Source: Allomuricauda sp. (lineage in GTDB: Bacteria; Bacteroidota; Bacteroidia; Flavobacteriales; Flavobacteriaceae). From it: a stretch of 64,000 bases of DNA. The notes under the pieces are model-generated. The model was not told the DNA's origin. It saw only the letters and a list, made by a program, of their open reading frames with translations, and searched no databases. A program made the translations under genes and the position numbers. Shown here in pieces: positions 43,418 to 51,245 of this stretch. Each line of letters opens with the position of its first letter. Position 1 is the first letter of the stretch. The DNA lies in assembly GCF_028280385.1 (NCBI RefSeq), contig NZ_JANQLX010000015.1, positions 620,001 to 684,000 of the forward strand. Direction: 5' to 3'.

Positions 43418-44839
43418 ATGAAATCTAGATATAAAGTAATTTTATCATTGATTTTTCTTACATCGGCTTCGGCATGTGACGATTACTTAGATGTGAATGA
43501 AAATCCAAATCAATTGGTGGAAGTTCCTTCCGGGGACCTCATGCTAACAGGAACATTATTGGCCAATGCCCAGATACAACAGGGACAACTGGCAAGAACA
43601 AGCATGTATTACACAGGAGGTTTAATTGGACTGCAATTGGTACAACAAACCCTATATAATTATGACTATACCCCGGGAGATTCCAATGCTGTTTGGGGAC
43701 ATTTGTACAATGGTGTTTTGGTCCAGAACAAAGAGATTCGCAGACTCTCTCCAGATGTAGGGCGCTTACAAGGTATTATAGACGTTAATGAAGCTTTGGC
43801 CGTAGGAACGGCAACATCCCTATTTGGGGATATTCCGTATTCTGCCGCTACTCCAGATAATCCTGGTGTGGATTCTGAGGATCCCACTCTGGACGCTCAA
43901 GCTGATATTTATACCGCTCTGCAAACTCTATTGGACAACGCCATACCAAAATTACAGAATGGCTCAACCACTGGTATTACAAATAGCCAGGACAATTATT
44001 TTGGTGGGGATGCCAATAGCTGGATTGCTGCGGCCTACACGCTTAAGGCACGTTATTATTTGCAAACGAAACAATATGCCCAAGCCTTGAACAATGTGGC
44101 AAACGGTATCAACAGCGCCAGTGGAACCATGTACTACAACCCAGTTGGCGATGTGCCGGGGAACAGTAACATCCTGTTCAATTTTGTAAATAGTAGTAGA
44201 GCTGGAGACATGACTGGTGAGGGCACATTTTATAGGGATTTAATTGACCCGGCCAACGCAAATAGCCGTAATAATGCAAAGACAGATGAAACCGCACGGA
44301 GAAATTACTCTTTCATTAGCGGGGATGGAGAGCAGGCTGGAGGAATTGATGATGCGACTACACCAATGAAATTGGTGAGTTATGAGGAAAACCTCCTTAT
44401 CTGGGCCGAGTGCCTTATCAGGGCCAATAATGATGTGCAAGGAGCAATCGATAAATTAAACGAGCTTAGGGCCTATCTGAATACAGGTGCTGCATTTAAC
44501 TTGATCAATGGAGATGAGACTTTCCTTTATGAGGCTTACGTACTAGCGGATTTTGAAGCGGGTGGCATGGAAAATACAGATAATATCGCCACTGATAGAG
44601 CTGTTCTAAGAGAGATTGTAGAAGAGCGGTACGTCACCGGATTTAGTACTTATATGCCTTTTAATGATGTAAGAAGACTGCGTTTGGAAACTGATATTTT
44701 GGTACCGTTCCCATTGAACAGTGCTAGCGCGACGGTTAATCCGCAACGCTTTCTATACGCTCAGGAAGAGATCAATAATAATAGCAATTTACCAGACCCC
44801 ATACCTGATCTGTTCACACCTACCCCAGTAAATGAGTAG
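43418..44839 (+). CDS. SusD/RagB-like outer membrane lipoprotein
   Basis: This 473-residue lipoprotein (signal KVILSLIFLTSASAC) begins DDYLDVNENPNQLVEVPSGD, the hallmark of the SusD-like_2 subfamily (RagB type). TPR-like helices follow (GHLYNGVLVQNKEIRRLSPD, WIAAAYTLKARYYLQTKQYA) with a C-terminal YVTGFSTYMPFNDVRRLR. It caps the SusC barrel encoded upstream and binds the ligand at the surface. ATG 43406 is four codons upstream in frame; 43418 gives a better signal peptide. A strong hairpin follows at 44895. Confidence 0.9.
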   Translation: MKSRYKVILSLIFLTSASACDDYLDVNENPNQLVEVPSGDLMLTGTLLANAQIQQGQLARTSMYYTGGLIGLQLVQQTLYNYDYTPGDSNAVWGHLYNGVLVQNKEIRRLSPDVGRLQGIIDVNEALAVGTATSLFGDIPYSAATPDNPGVDSEDPTLDAQADIYTALQTLLDNAIPKLQNGSTTGITNSQDNYFGGDANSWIAAAYTLKARYYLQTKQYAQALNNVANGINSASGTMYYNPVGDVPGNSNILFNFVNSSRAGDMTGEGTFYRDLIDPANANSRNNAKTDETARRNYSFISGDGEQAGGIDDATTPMKLVSYEENLLIWAECLIRANNDVQGAIDKLNELRAYLNTGAAFNLINGDETFLYEAYVLADFEAGGMENTDNIATDRAVLREIVEERYVTGFSTYMPFNDVRRLRLETDILVPFPLNSASATVNPQRFLYAQEEINNNSNLPDPIPDLFTPTPVNE

Positions 44840-44894
44840 AATGGTATTGTTACCAACCGAGTTAGTTATTTGAGTTAGCTAAGTTTAAGTTCCC

Positions 44895-44927
44895 GAAGGC
44901 TACCTAATCAATTGATAGGTAGCCTTC
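44895..44927 (+). terminator. Hairpin terminator after the SusC/SusD unit
   Basis: GAAGGCTACCTA and TAGGTAGCCTTC form a perfect 12-base stem with a 9-base loop, 56 bases after the SusD stop. There is no clear T-run, but stem strength and position fit transcript termination. Confidence 0.65.
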
Positions 44928-45081
44928 ATTGGGTAATAACGGTATGGTATGATCCAATTTGCACCAAAAGCTTTAAGAACAACTAGGGCGAAGAAGGATT
45001 GGATGTTAAAAGCACGGGATTGGGCACAAGTTAAAATTGGAAAACCACATCGTTTTGATTATAAGACAGTTGGTTTTTTTC

Positions 45082-45095
45082 TTGTGGTACCTCCA
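45082..45095. repeat. Copy of the tRNA-Phe 3' end (possible attachment-site remnant)
   Basis: TTGTGGTACCTCCA at 45082-45095 is identical to 45189-45202, which spans the 3' end of the tRNA-Phe gene and its first flanking bases. The 107-base spacing and identical orientation suggest an integration footprint. Confidence 0.4.
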
Positions 45096-45144
45096 AATAT
45101 TCCTTAAACAAATTCAGTGCCGCCTTCGATTCATTTTGTTGCAC

Positions 45145-45176
45145 AAAAAAAGCACCCTTTTTCAAGAGTGCTTGCT
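45145..45176 (-). terminator. Rho-independent terminator of tRNA-Phe
   Basis: The same hairpin as at 32402-32430: stem AAGCAC/GTGCTT with an inner stem, followed on the minus strand by seven T. It begins 15 bases after the tRNA 3' end. The 37 bases from 45145 to 45181 are identical to 32402-32438. Confidence 0.65.
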
Positions 45177-45191
45177 GTATCTACCACTTTG

Positions 45192-45264
<73 letters not shown>

Positions 45265-45409
45265 AGTAATGCATGTAAAGTAAGCCTTTGGAGGGCTTGC
45301 CAGCCGAAGCAACACCTTAGGGGTTGCGAAGGCGGGTGCAAATATAATTTCAAAATTAGGATATACAAACAAAAACGGGAAAAAAGCCATGGGTTTTTTT
45401 CCAATTTTC

Positions 45410-45417
45410 CATCTTTG
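45410..45417 (+). promoter_or_regulatory. -7-like promoter element of coaX, apparently leaderless
   Basis: CATCTTTG resembles TAnnTTTG with one mismatch and ends four bases before the coaX start, the same geometry as at 20876-20883. Transcription would start at or beside the ATG. Confidence 0.4.
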
Positions 45418-45421
45418 CAAT

Positions 45422-46150
45422 ATGAATCTTGTTGTTGATATTGGCAATACCCGTATTAAATATGCCGTCTTTGAAAACCGCACCATGGTTTTTGATGAGC
45501 TATCCACCTCAGATTTGTTTTTGTCCATGGTCAAGGAACTTTTTGAGCGCTTTCCCAAAATAGACCATGCCATCCTATCCTCCGTAGGTTCCCTGGAAAA
45601 CAAACAGCGCGATATCCTTTCGCTTTTTTGTAGGGTGCATGTGCTTTCCCACCAGTCCAAAGTACCCTTTAAAAACAGCTACGCCACCCCCCATACCTTG
45701 GGGATGGACAGAGTGGCCTTGGCAACTGCTGCATTCTACAAAAACCATCGGCAAAACACCTTGGTCATAGATTCCGGCACCTGTATTACCTATGATCTTA
45801 TAAACGATTCCGGCGAATATGTGGGCGGGGCCATTTCCCCGGGAATTGGCATGAGGTACAGGGCCATGAACAACCAAACCGCAGCGCTGCCCTTATTGGA
45901 GCCCAGCGAAATTTTGGACTTTATTGGGAACACTACGGAGTCCAGTATGCACAGTGGCGTAATTAATGGTGTTACCCAGGAAATAGATGGGGTCATTGAC
46001 CAGTACCGATCCCGCTATAAAGATTTAACAGTTATTTTAACAGGGGGCGACTTCCATTTTTTTGCTAAACGGCTAAAAAATACCATATTTGCGAATTCTA
46101 AATTTCTCTTGGAGGGGCTAAATTACTTGCTGGAATACAACAAACGCTAG
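45422..46150 (+). CDS. coaX: Type III pantothenate kinase
   Basis: This 242-residue cytoplasmic protein has the ASKHA fold: NLVVDIGNTRIKYAVFEN (phosphate-1), HTLGMDRVALATAAFY (GxDR), LVIDSGTCITYDLI (phosphate-2, DxGT) and GGAISPGIGMRYRAMNNQTA. It phosphorylates pantothenate, the first step of coenzyme A synthesis. Start ATG 45422 matches the family; an upstream in-frame ATG at 45389 does not. The outer membrane protein gene follows directly, the usual flavobacterial order. Confidence 0.95.
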   Translation: MNLVVDIGNTRIKYAVFENRTMVFDELSTSDLFLSMVKELFERFPKIDHAILSSVGSLENKQRDILSLFCRVHVLSHQSKVPFKNSYATPHTLGMDRVALATAAFYKNHRQNTLVIDSGTCITYDLINDSGEYVGGAISPGIGMRYRAMNNQTAALPLLEPSEILDFIGNTTESSMHSGVINGVTQEIDGVIDQYRSRYKDLTVILTGGDFHFFAKRLKNTIFANSKFLLEGLNYLLEYNKR

Positions 46151-47416
46151 ATGATTAAGAAATTATTGATCGCATTTTTTTGCGTGGCCGCCCATGGCAT
46201 TTTTGCGCAAAACGCAACCATATCACCTTACTCCTATTTTGGTATCGGAGATCTTAGGACCAGTGGTACCGTGGAAAATCAAATGATGGGGAGGATAAGT
46301 TTGTATTCGGACAGTATCCATTTGAATCTCAGCAACCCAGCAGGCTATTCCAAGCTAAAGCTTACTACTTATACAGGAGGTCTTTCCCATAACAGGGTAA
46401 AACTGGACGACGGTACCGAACAGCAGAACACCCAAGTGACCAATTTTGATTATTTGGCCATTGGCTTTCCCGTGGCCGATAAGGTTGGGGTAGGATTTGG
46501 TATTATGCCCCTGTCCTCGGTGGGCTATGAGCTGACGGATGAGGATACCAATGATCAAGATCAGGCGGTGACCAATGTGTACACCGGCGAAGGCGGACTC
46601 AACCGCATCTTTTTCTCCGTTGGATTTGAGCCTATTAAGAACCTGAGTATTGGGGTAACAGCGAATTTCAATTTTGGAAGTTTGGAATACCAAAGGATAC
46701 AAAGTGTGGAAGGCGTTCAATTCGGAACCCTGGACCGTCGTGTATCACGCATCAATGGGCTGGACTTTAACTATGCTGCCAACTATACGCCCACTATTAA
46801 AGATAAATACACCCTCTATGCTTCTGTGATGGTAAATACACAAGGTAACCTGGCTTCTGAGAATTCGGCTAGATTGGGTTCCTTTTCTTTGGTAAACGGA
46901 CAGGAGATTGAGGTAATAGATGTGAATTTGGAAGCCAGCAACCTCAAGAACACCGAATTGAAAATTCCAACACGCACTACCTTGGGGTTGGGATTTGGAG
47001 AAAATAAGAGATGGTTTTTTGGGGGAGAGTACAGTTTTCAGCAGTTCAGCGACTTTAGGAACGATTTTTTGGGCATTGAAAATGTTACCTATAAGGATGC
47101 CAGCACCATTTCCGTTGGAGGGTATTGGGTGCCGGATTACCGTTCTTTGTCAGGGTATTATAAACGCGTGACCTACAGGGCCGGATTAAGATATGCGGTC
47201 AGTGGCCTGGAGGTAAATGGAGAGGAAATCAATGATTTTGGCATAAATTTTGGATTTGGGTTACCGTTGGGCAACAGTTTTTCCAATATAAACCTTGGTT
47301 TGGAAGTTGGAAAGCGAGGCACAACAGATCAGAACCTAATCAAGGAGAACTATTTCAAAATAAATGTAGGACTCTCCCTAAATGACAAATGGTTCCTTAA
47401 AAGAAAAATAAATTGA
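46151..47416 (+). CDS. Outer membrane beta-barrel protein
   Basis: This 421-residue protein has signal peptide KLLIAFFCVAAHGIFAQ and starts NATISPYSYFGIGDLRTSGT. It then runs as amphipathic strands with short turns (KVGVGFGIMPLSSVGYELTD, LSIGVTANFNFGSLEYQRIQ, GINFGFGLPLGNSFSNINLG). This fits a FadL/OmpP1-like barrel, but no precise family can be assigned. It is fused in order with coaX and the TPR gene, so it may serve envelope biogenesis together with lptC. Confidence 0.75.
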   Translation: MIKKLLIAFFCVAAHGIFAQNATISPYSYFGIGDLRTSGTVENQMMGRISLYSDSIHLNLSNPAGYSKLKLTTYTGGLSHNRVKLDDGTEQQNTQVTNFDYLAIGFPVADKVGVGFGIMPLSSVGYELTDEDTNDQDQAVTNVYTGEGGLNRIFFSVGFEPIKNLSIGVTANFNFGSLEYQRIQSVEGVQFGTLDRRVSRINGLDFNYAANYTPTIKDKYTLYASVMVNTQGNLASENSARLGSFSLVNGQEIEVIDVNLEASNLKNTELKIPTRTTLGLGFGENKRWFFGGEYSFQQFSDFRNDFLGIENVTYKDASTISVGGYWVPDYRSLSGYYKRVTYRAGLRYAVSGLEVNGEEINDFGINFGFGLPLGNSFSNINLGLEVGKRGTTDQNLIKENYFKINVGLSLNDKWFLKRKIN

Positions 47417-47518
47417 TGGGGATTTTTTTTCAATATCTACAAATTAACTGGGATATTGGCCTCTTTAAGACATTTTTTTATTGAAAATTTGTACATTAAC
47501 CACTTTAAAATTAGTAAG

Positions 47519-48892
47519 ATGACGAAGAAACACTACTTAACGATGATAGCGGTTATTATGTCGATTGGATTAAGTATGGCCCAAGCACAAAATCCAGAGT
47601 GCATGACCAATCTTTCCATTTACGCAGAACACGCTAAAGTTAAAAATTACGACGCCGCCTACGAACCATGGAAAATGGTATACGAAAGTTGCCCCGACAT
47701 CAACAAGGCCAATTTTTCGTACGGCGAAAAAATATTAAAACACAAAATCAAAAATTCCTCGGGCTCGGAAAAAGATGGGTTTATTCAAGACATACTAACC
47801 ATGTATGACAATAGCTTGAAGTATTTCCCAACCAAGTTTCCGCCTGCCGATGTGGCCATCGATAAAGCGTTGATTCTTTATGACAACAAAATGGCTTCTG
47901 ACGAGCAATTGTTCAATATGTTGGACAAAGCCTTTAAGGAAGACCGCAAAAACTTCAAAAATCCAAAGGCACTTTACCTGTACTTCTCAACTTTGGTGGA
48001 TTTGCACAAAGCAGGATCAAAAGAACTTCAGGAAGTGTTTGACAACTACGATGATGTAACCGAAAAAGTAGAGGCGGAGAACAAAAAACTGACTGCTGCC
48101 CTTAGCAAATTGTTGGCCAAGGAAGATGCAGGTACAGCTTTGACCGCTAAAGAAGGAAGACTTAAGAAGGTTTACGAGACCAATTCAAAATCCTACGGAC
48201 AAATTGCTTCCAGTATCGATAGCAAATTGGGGGATTTGGCAAATTGCGAAAACTTGATTCCACTTTACGAAAAGAGTTACGAAGCCAAAAAAGGAGATGT
48301 GAATTGGGTAAAACGTGCCGTGGGAAGAATGTTTGCCAAAGAGTGTACCGACGATCCCATGTTCCGAAAGTTGTTTGAGGCCCAATTGGCCTTGGACCCA
48401 TCTGCCGATGCCTATATGTATGGTGGGGTGTTAAAGCAAAAAGCTGGCGACAATAAAGGTGCCATTGCCGACTTTAACAAGGCTGTTGAATTGGAAACAG
48501 ACGCTGATAGAAAATCCAATATTCTGTACAAGATTGCCACTACGGTGAGAAGAAATAGCAAGTCCCAAGCAAGAAACTATGCGCAGAAGGCCATCAATGC
48601 CAATCCTGCCAATGGAAAAGCTTATTTATTGATCGCCAACTTGTATGCCACCAGTGCCAATGCCTGTGGAAATACTCCATTTGAGAAAAGAGCCATTTAC
48701 TGGAAGGCTGCTGACATGGCGAGAAAGGCCGGTCGTGTAGATCCATCTTTGAGTGGTAGGGCAAATAAGTCTGCCGCAAGTTACAATGCAAAAGCACCAA
48801 CAAAGGAGATGATTTTTAGCGCCGCTATGGCAGGAAAGACAGTAACCTTTAGTTGTTGGGTTGGCGGTAGCGTTAAGGTGCCCAATCTATAG
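47519..48892 (+). CDS. Secreted TPR protein
   Basis: This 457-residue protein has a signal peptide (YLTMIAVIMSIGLSMAQAQ). The body is helical, with degenerate tetratricopeptide repeats. The clearest are AYMYGGVLKQKAGDNKGAIA then DFNKAVELE, and ARNYAQKAINANPANGKAYL. A long Lys/Glu-rich coiled-coil segment lies in the middle (around EKVEAENKKLTAALSKLLAK). It is probably a periplasmic scaffold. ATG 47519 is chosen because the signal peptide begins there. It ends one base before the lptC start. Confidence 0.8.
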   Translation: MTKKHYLTMIAVIMSIGLSMAQAQNPECMTNLSIYAEHAKVKNYDAAYEPWKMVYESCPDINKANFSYGEKILKHKIKNSSGSEKDGFIQDILTMYDNSLKYFPTKFPPADVAIDKALILYDNKMASDEQLFNMLDKAFKEDRKNFKNPKALYLYFSTLVDLHKAGSKELQEVFDNYDDVTEKVEAENKKLTAALSKLLAKEDAGTALTAKEGRLKKVYETNSKSYGQIASSIDSKLGDLANCENLIPLYEKSYEAKKGDVNWVKRAVGRMFAKECTDDPMFRKLFEAQLALDPSADAYMYGGVLKQKAGDNKGAIADFNKAVELETDADRKSNILYKIATTVRRNSKSQARNYAQKAINANPANGKAYLLIANLYATSANACGNTPFEKRAIYWKAADMARKAGRVDPSLSGRANKSAASYNAKAPTKEMIFSAAMAGKTVTFSCWVGGSVKVPNL

Positions 48893-48893
48893 T

Positions 48894-49505
48894 GTGAAAA
48901 GGACATCCAAAAATATTTTAAAGTGTTTTGCCACGGTTTTTACCGTGGCAATCCTTTTTATGTCCTGTAAGGACAACTACCAACGCGTTGGGGAAGAAGC
49001 GGTAAAACCCATTTTTCCTCAGGGAATTGCCCAAGACTTTACCCTTACCTATACGGAGACCCCAAAGGAAATGGGCACCGAGGATCAGTCAGATTCCAAG
49101 ATTATAGCCATATTGACCAGCCCTATAACAGAAGACTACGACAACCAGGTTTTTAAATTTCATACCTTTCCCAAAGGGCTTAAGGTGGATTTTTTTGACG
49201 AGAAAAATCAAAAAAGTGTCATCACTGCGGATTACGGGATTATCTATTCACAGACCAACCTTATCGATTTGCAGGGCAATGTGGTCATTGAGACCCATGA
49301 TGGCAAAAAACTGGAAACCCCGCAGCTCTTTTTTGATCGCTCCAACAACTGGATTTTTACAGAAGAGGCGTTTACCTATACCAATCCCGAGGATGGATCC
49401 GTGATGGATGGGGAAGGCATGGATTTTAATAGGGACTTTAGCTATTTTAAAGCCCACAAGACCTACGGTCTTATGACCATCAAAGAAAACGAACTAGATG
49501 ATTAA
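48894..49505 (+). CDS. lptC: LptC-like lipopolysaccharide export protein
   Basis: This 203-residue lipoprotein (signal TVFTVAILFMSC) starts at GTG 48894, just after the upstream stop. A single beta-jellyroll of LptC/OstA type is visible: YTETPKEMGTEDQSDSKIIA, then VITADYGIIYSQTNLIDLQG and NVVIETHDGKKLETPQLFFD. Lipoprotein LptC is normal in Bacteroidota, unlike the membrane-anchored Proteobacterial form. It forms part of the periplasmic bridge that carries lipopolysaccharide. It overlaps the next small gene by 8 bases. Confidence 0.8.
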   Translation: MKRTSKNILKCFATVFTVAILFMSCKDNYQRVGEEAVKPIFPQGIAQDFTLTYTETPKEMGTEDQSDSKIIAILTSPITEDYDNQVFKFHTFPKGLKVDFFDEKNQKSVITADYGIIYSQTNLIDLQGNVVIETHDGKKLETPQLFFDRSNNWIFTEEAFTYTNPEDGSVMDGEGMDFNRDFSYFKAHKTYGLMTIKENELDD

Positions 49506-49701
49506 GATTTTAAGATATACAGAATATCTGTATTTGGCAGTAGCTGTCATTTCCATCTATAAGGTGGCAACCCTATGGGGCGTGGACCCCAGGGAAACCT
49601 ATATTTTTATCTTTTTTGCCGTGGTTTCCATAGCCATGTTTCTGTTTAGAAGAAGATATCGCAAACGCTTTGAGCAGCGAAAACAGGATAACCAATCTTA
49701 A
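49498..49701 (+). CDS. Small two-helix membrane protein
   Basis: This 67-residue protein has two hydrophobic helices (YLYLAVAVISIYKVATLWGV and TYIFIFFAVVSIAMFLFRRR) and a basic C-terminus. Its start overlaps the end of lptC, and it stops 6 bases before the CorC-type gene. Such a gene is commonly found at this place in flavobacteria and has no known function. Confidence 0.75.
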   Translation: MIKILRYTEYLYLAVAVISIYKVATLWGVDPRETYIFIFFAVVSIAMFLFRRRYRKRFEQRKQDNQS

Positions 49702-49707
49702 TTTGGT

Positions 49708-50997
49708 TTGGATACTGCACTGATCATCATAATTCTCTCCTTGTTGTTTTCGGCATTTTTTTCCGGAATGGAAATCGCCTTTGTGTCGGCCAATCGCATC
49801 CATATAGAGATTGAGAAAAAACAGGAAGGATTCTTTGCCAAAGTACTGTCCTGGATCACGGAAAAACCATCCAAGTTTATTGCCACCATGCTAATTGGCA
49901 ATAACATAGCCTTGGTCATCTATGGTCTGTTCATGGGAGATGTGCTCATGGACTGGTTTCAGTCGCTCTTGCCCACGGGTAGTGAGTTCTTGAATACCAT
50001 GCTCACGGATTTTAGCCTTTTGTCCAAGACCATAATTTCTACCTTGATCATTTTGATCACGGCCGAGTTTCTTCCCAAGGTACTCTTTCAGATCTATTCC
50101 AACACCCTGTTGAAGGTTTTTGCCATTCCGGCATACTTCTTCTATGTGATTTTCTCTTTTATCTCCTGGTTTGTGCTTAAGGTTTCGGATTTTATCCTGC
50201 GTACTTTTTTCAAGACCGATGGGGATGAGGTGCAACTGACCTTTACCAAAATGGAATTGGGAGATTACATCACCGAACAGATGGAAACTGTGGAAGAACA
50301 GGATGAGGTGGATTCTGAAATCCAGATTTTTCAGAACGCATTGGAATTTTCGGCGGTAAAGGCCCGGGAAGTTATGGTGCCGCGTACGGAGATCACTGCG
50401 GTGGAACTTGAAGAAACCCCAAAAAATCTGGCCAAGCTCTTTTCAGAGACCGGCTATTCCAAAATATTGGTGTACAAGGAAAATATTGATGAGATCATTG
50501 GTTATGTGCACTCCTACGAGCTCTTCAAAAAACCCAAGACCATTAAGAGCATCCTGTTACCGGTTGAGTTTGTACCGGAAACCATGCTCATCCAGGATAT
50601 TTTGAACGTGCTTACCAAAAAAAGAAAGAGCATGGCCGTGGTCTTAGATGAATATGGAGGCACTTCCGGTATCATGACCGTGGAGGATATTATCGAGGAA
50701 CTCTTTGGGGAAATTGAGGATGAGCACGATAGCACGGACTTGCACGAAGAGCAATTAAGTGAAAATGTATACAAGTTTTCCGCCCGTTTGGAGGTGGATT
50801 ACATCAACGAAAACTACAAGCTGGAACTTCCCGAAAGTGAAGAATACGAAACCTTGGGCGGTTTGATCATGAACGGAACCGGTGAAATACCAGAACAGGA
50901 TTCCGAGGTGCGGGTGGACCACTTCTCCTTTAGGATCTTGGAGGTGTCCAATACCAAAATTGATTTGGTAAGCGTGCACGTTCTCCCTGAAGATTAA
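49708..50997 (+). CDS. HlyC/CorC (CNNM)-family transporter-associated protein
   Basis: This 429-residue protein starts at TTG 49708. A CNNM/DUF21 membrane part has four helices with SAFFSGMEIAFVSANRIHIE at the start and NNIALVIYGLFMGDVL. Two CBS domains follow: AREVMVPRTEITAVELEETP and AVVLDEYGGTSGIMTVEDII. A CorC_HlyC C-terminal domain has RLEVDYINENYKLELPESEE and ETLGGLIMNGTGEIP. Relatives transport or sense magnesium and other divalent cations, and some are called haemolysins without proof. It is in the conserved LptC-PpiD neighbourhood. Confidence 0.85.
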   Translation: MDTALIIIILSLLFSAFFSGMEIAFVSANRIHIEIEKKQEGFFAKVLSWITEKPSKFIATMLIGNNIALVIYGLFMGDVLMDWFQSLLPTGSEFLNTMLTDFSLLSKTIISTLIILITAEFLPKVLFQIYSNTLLKVFAIPAYFFYVIFSFISWFVLKVSDFILRTFFKTDGDEVQLTFTKMELGDYITEQMETVEEQDEVDSEIQIFQNALEFSAVKAREVMVPRTEITAVELEETPKNLAKLFSETGYSKILVYKENIDEIIGYVHSYELFKKPKTIKSILLPVEFVPETMLIQDILNVLTKKRKSMAVVLDEYGGTSGIMTVEDIIEELFGEIEDEHDSTDLHEEQLSENVYKFSARLEVDYINENYKLELPESEEYETLGGLIMNGTGEIPEQDSEVRVDHFSFRILEVSNTKIDLVSVHVLPED

Positions 50998-51245
50998 CAA
51001 TTTCCAAGCTTTTTTGGGCTTTCCTATTTGAAAAGAAAATGGTATTTTCGCCCACTAAAATTACCGAACTCATTTAAACTTTTTGGATTGAAGTGAAAAT
51101 TAGAAGTTTTGGTGCCAGATCTAGGGTTTTTAGCGTTGCATAGCAGGGCTAAGGAAGAATAAAAAGACAATAAATGGTGGCGAAACAGCAATTTTTTAAC
51201 CAATTGGAAAAAGCGTAAAGGAGTTCGCAGAAAACAAGCAGTAAA

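Larger units (their letters stand above)
45031..45180 (-). pseudogene. Remnant of an unknown gene's 3' end, next to tRNA-Phe
   Basis: On the minus strand a frame runs from just beside the tRNA gene through the terminator sequence and then gives coding-like residues ESKAALNLFKEYLEVPQEKN and QLSYNQNDVVFQF before TAA at 45031. No start codon or family is recognisable. The part coming from the terminator is not real protein code, so only the last 35-37 codons are likely genuine remnant. A copy of the tRNA 3' end lies inside it. The remaining bases 44928-45030 hold nothing I can name. Confidence 0.4.
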
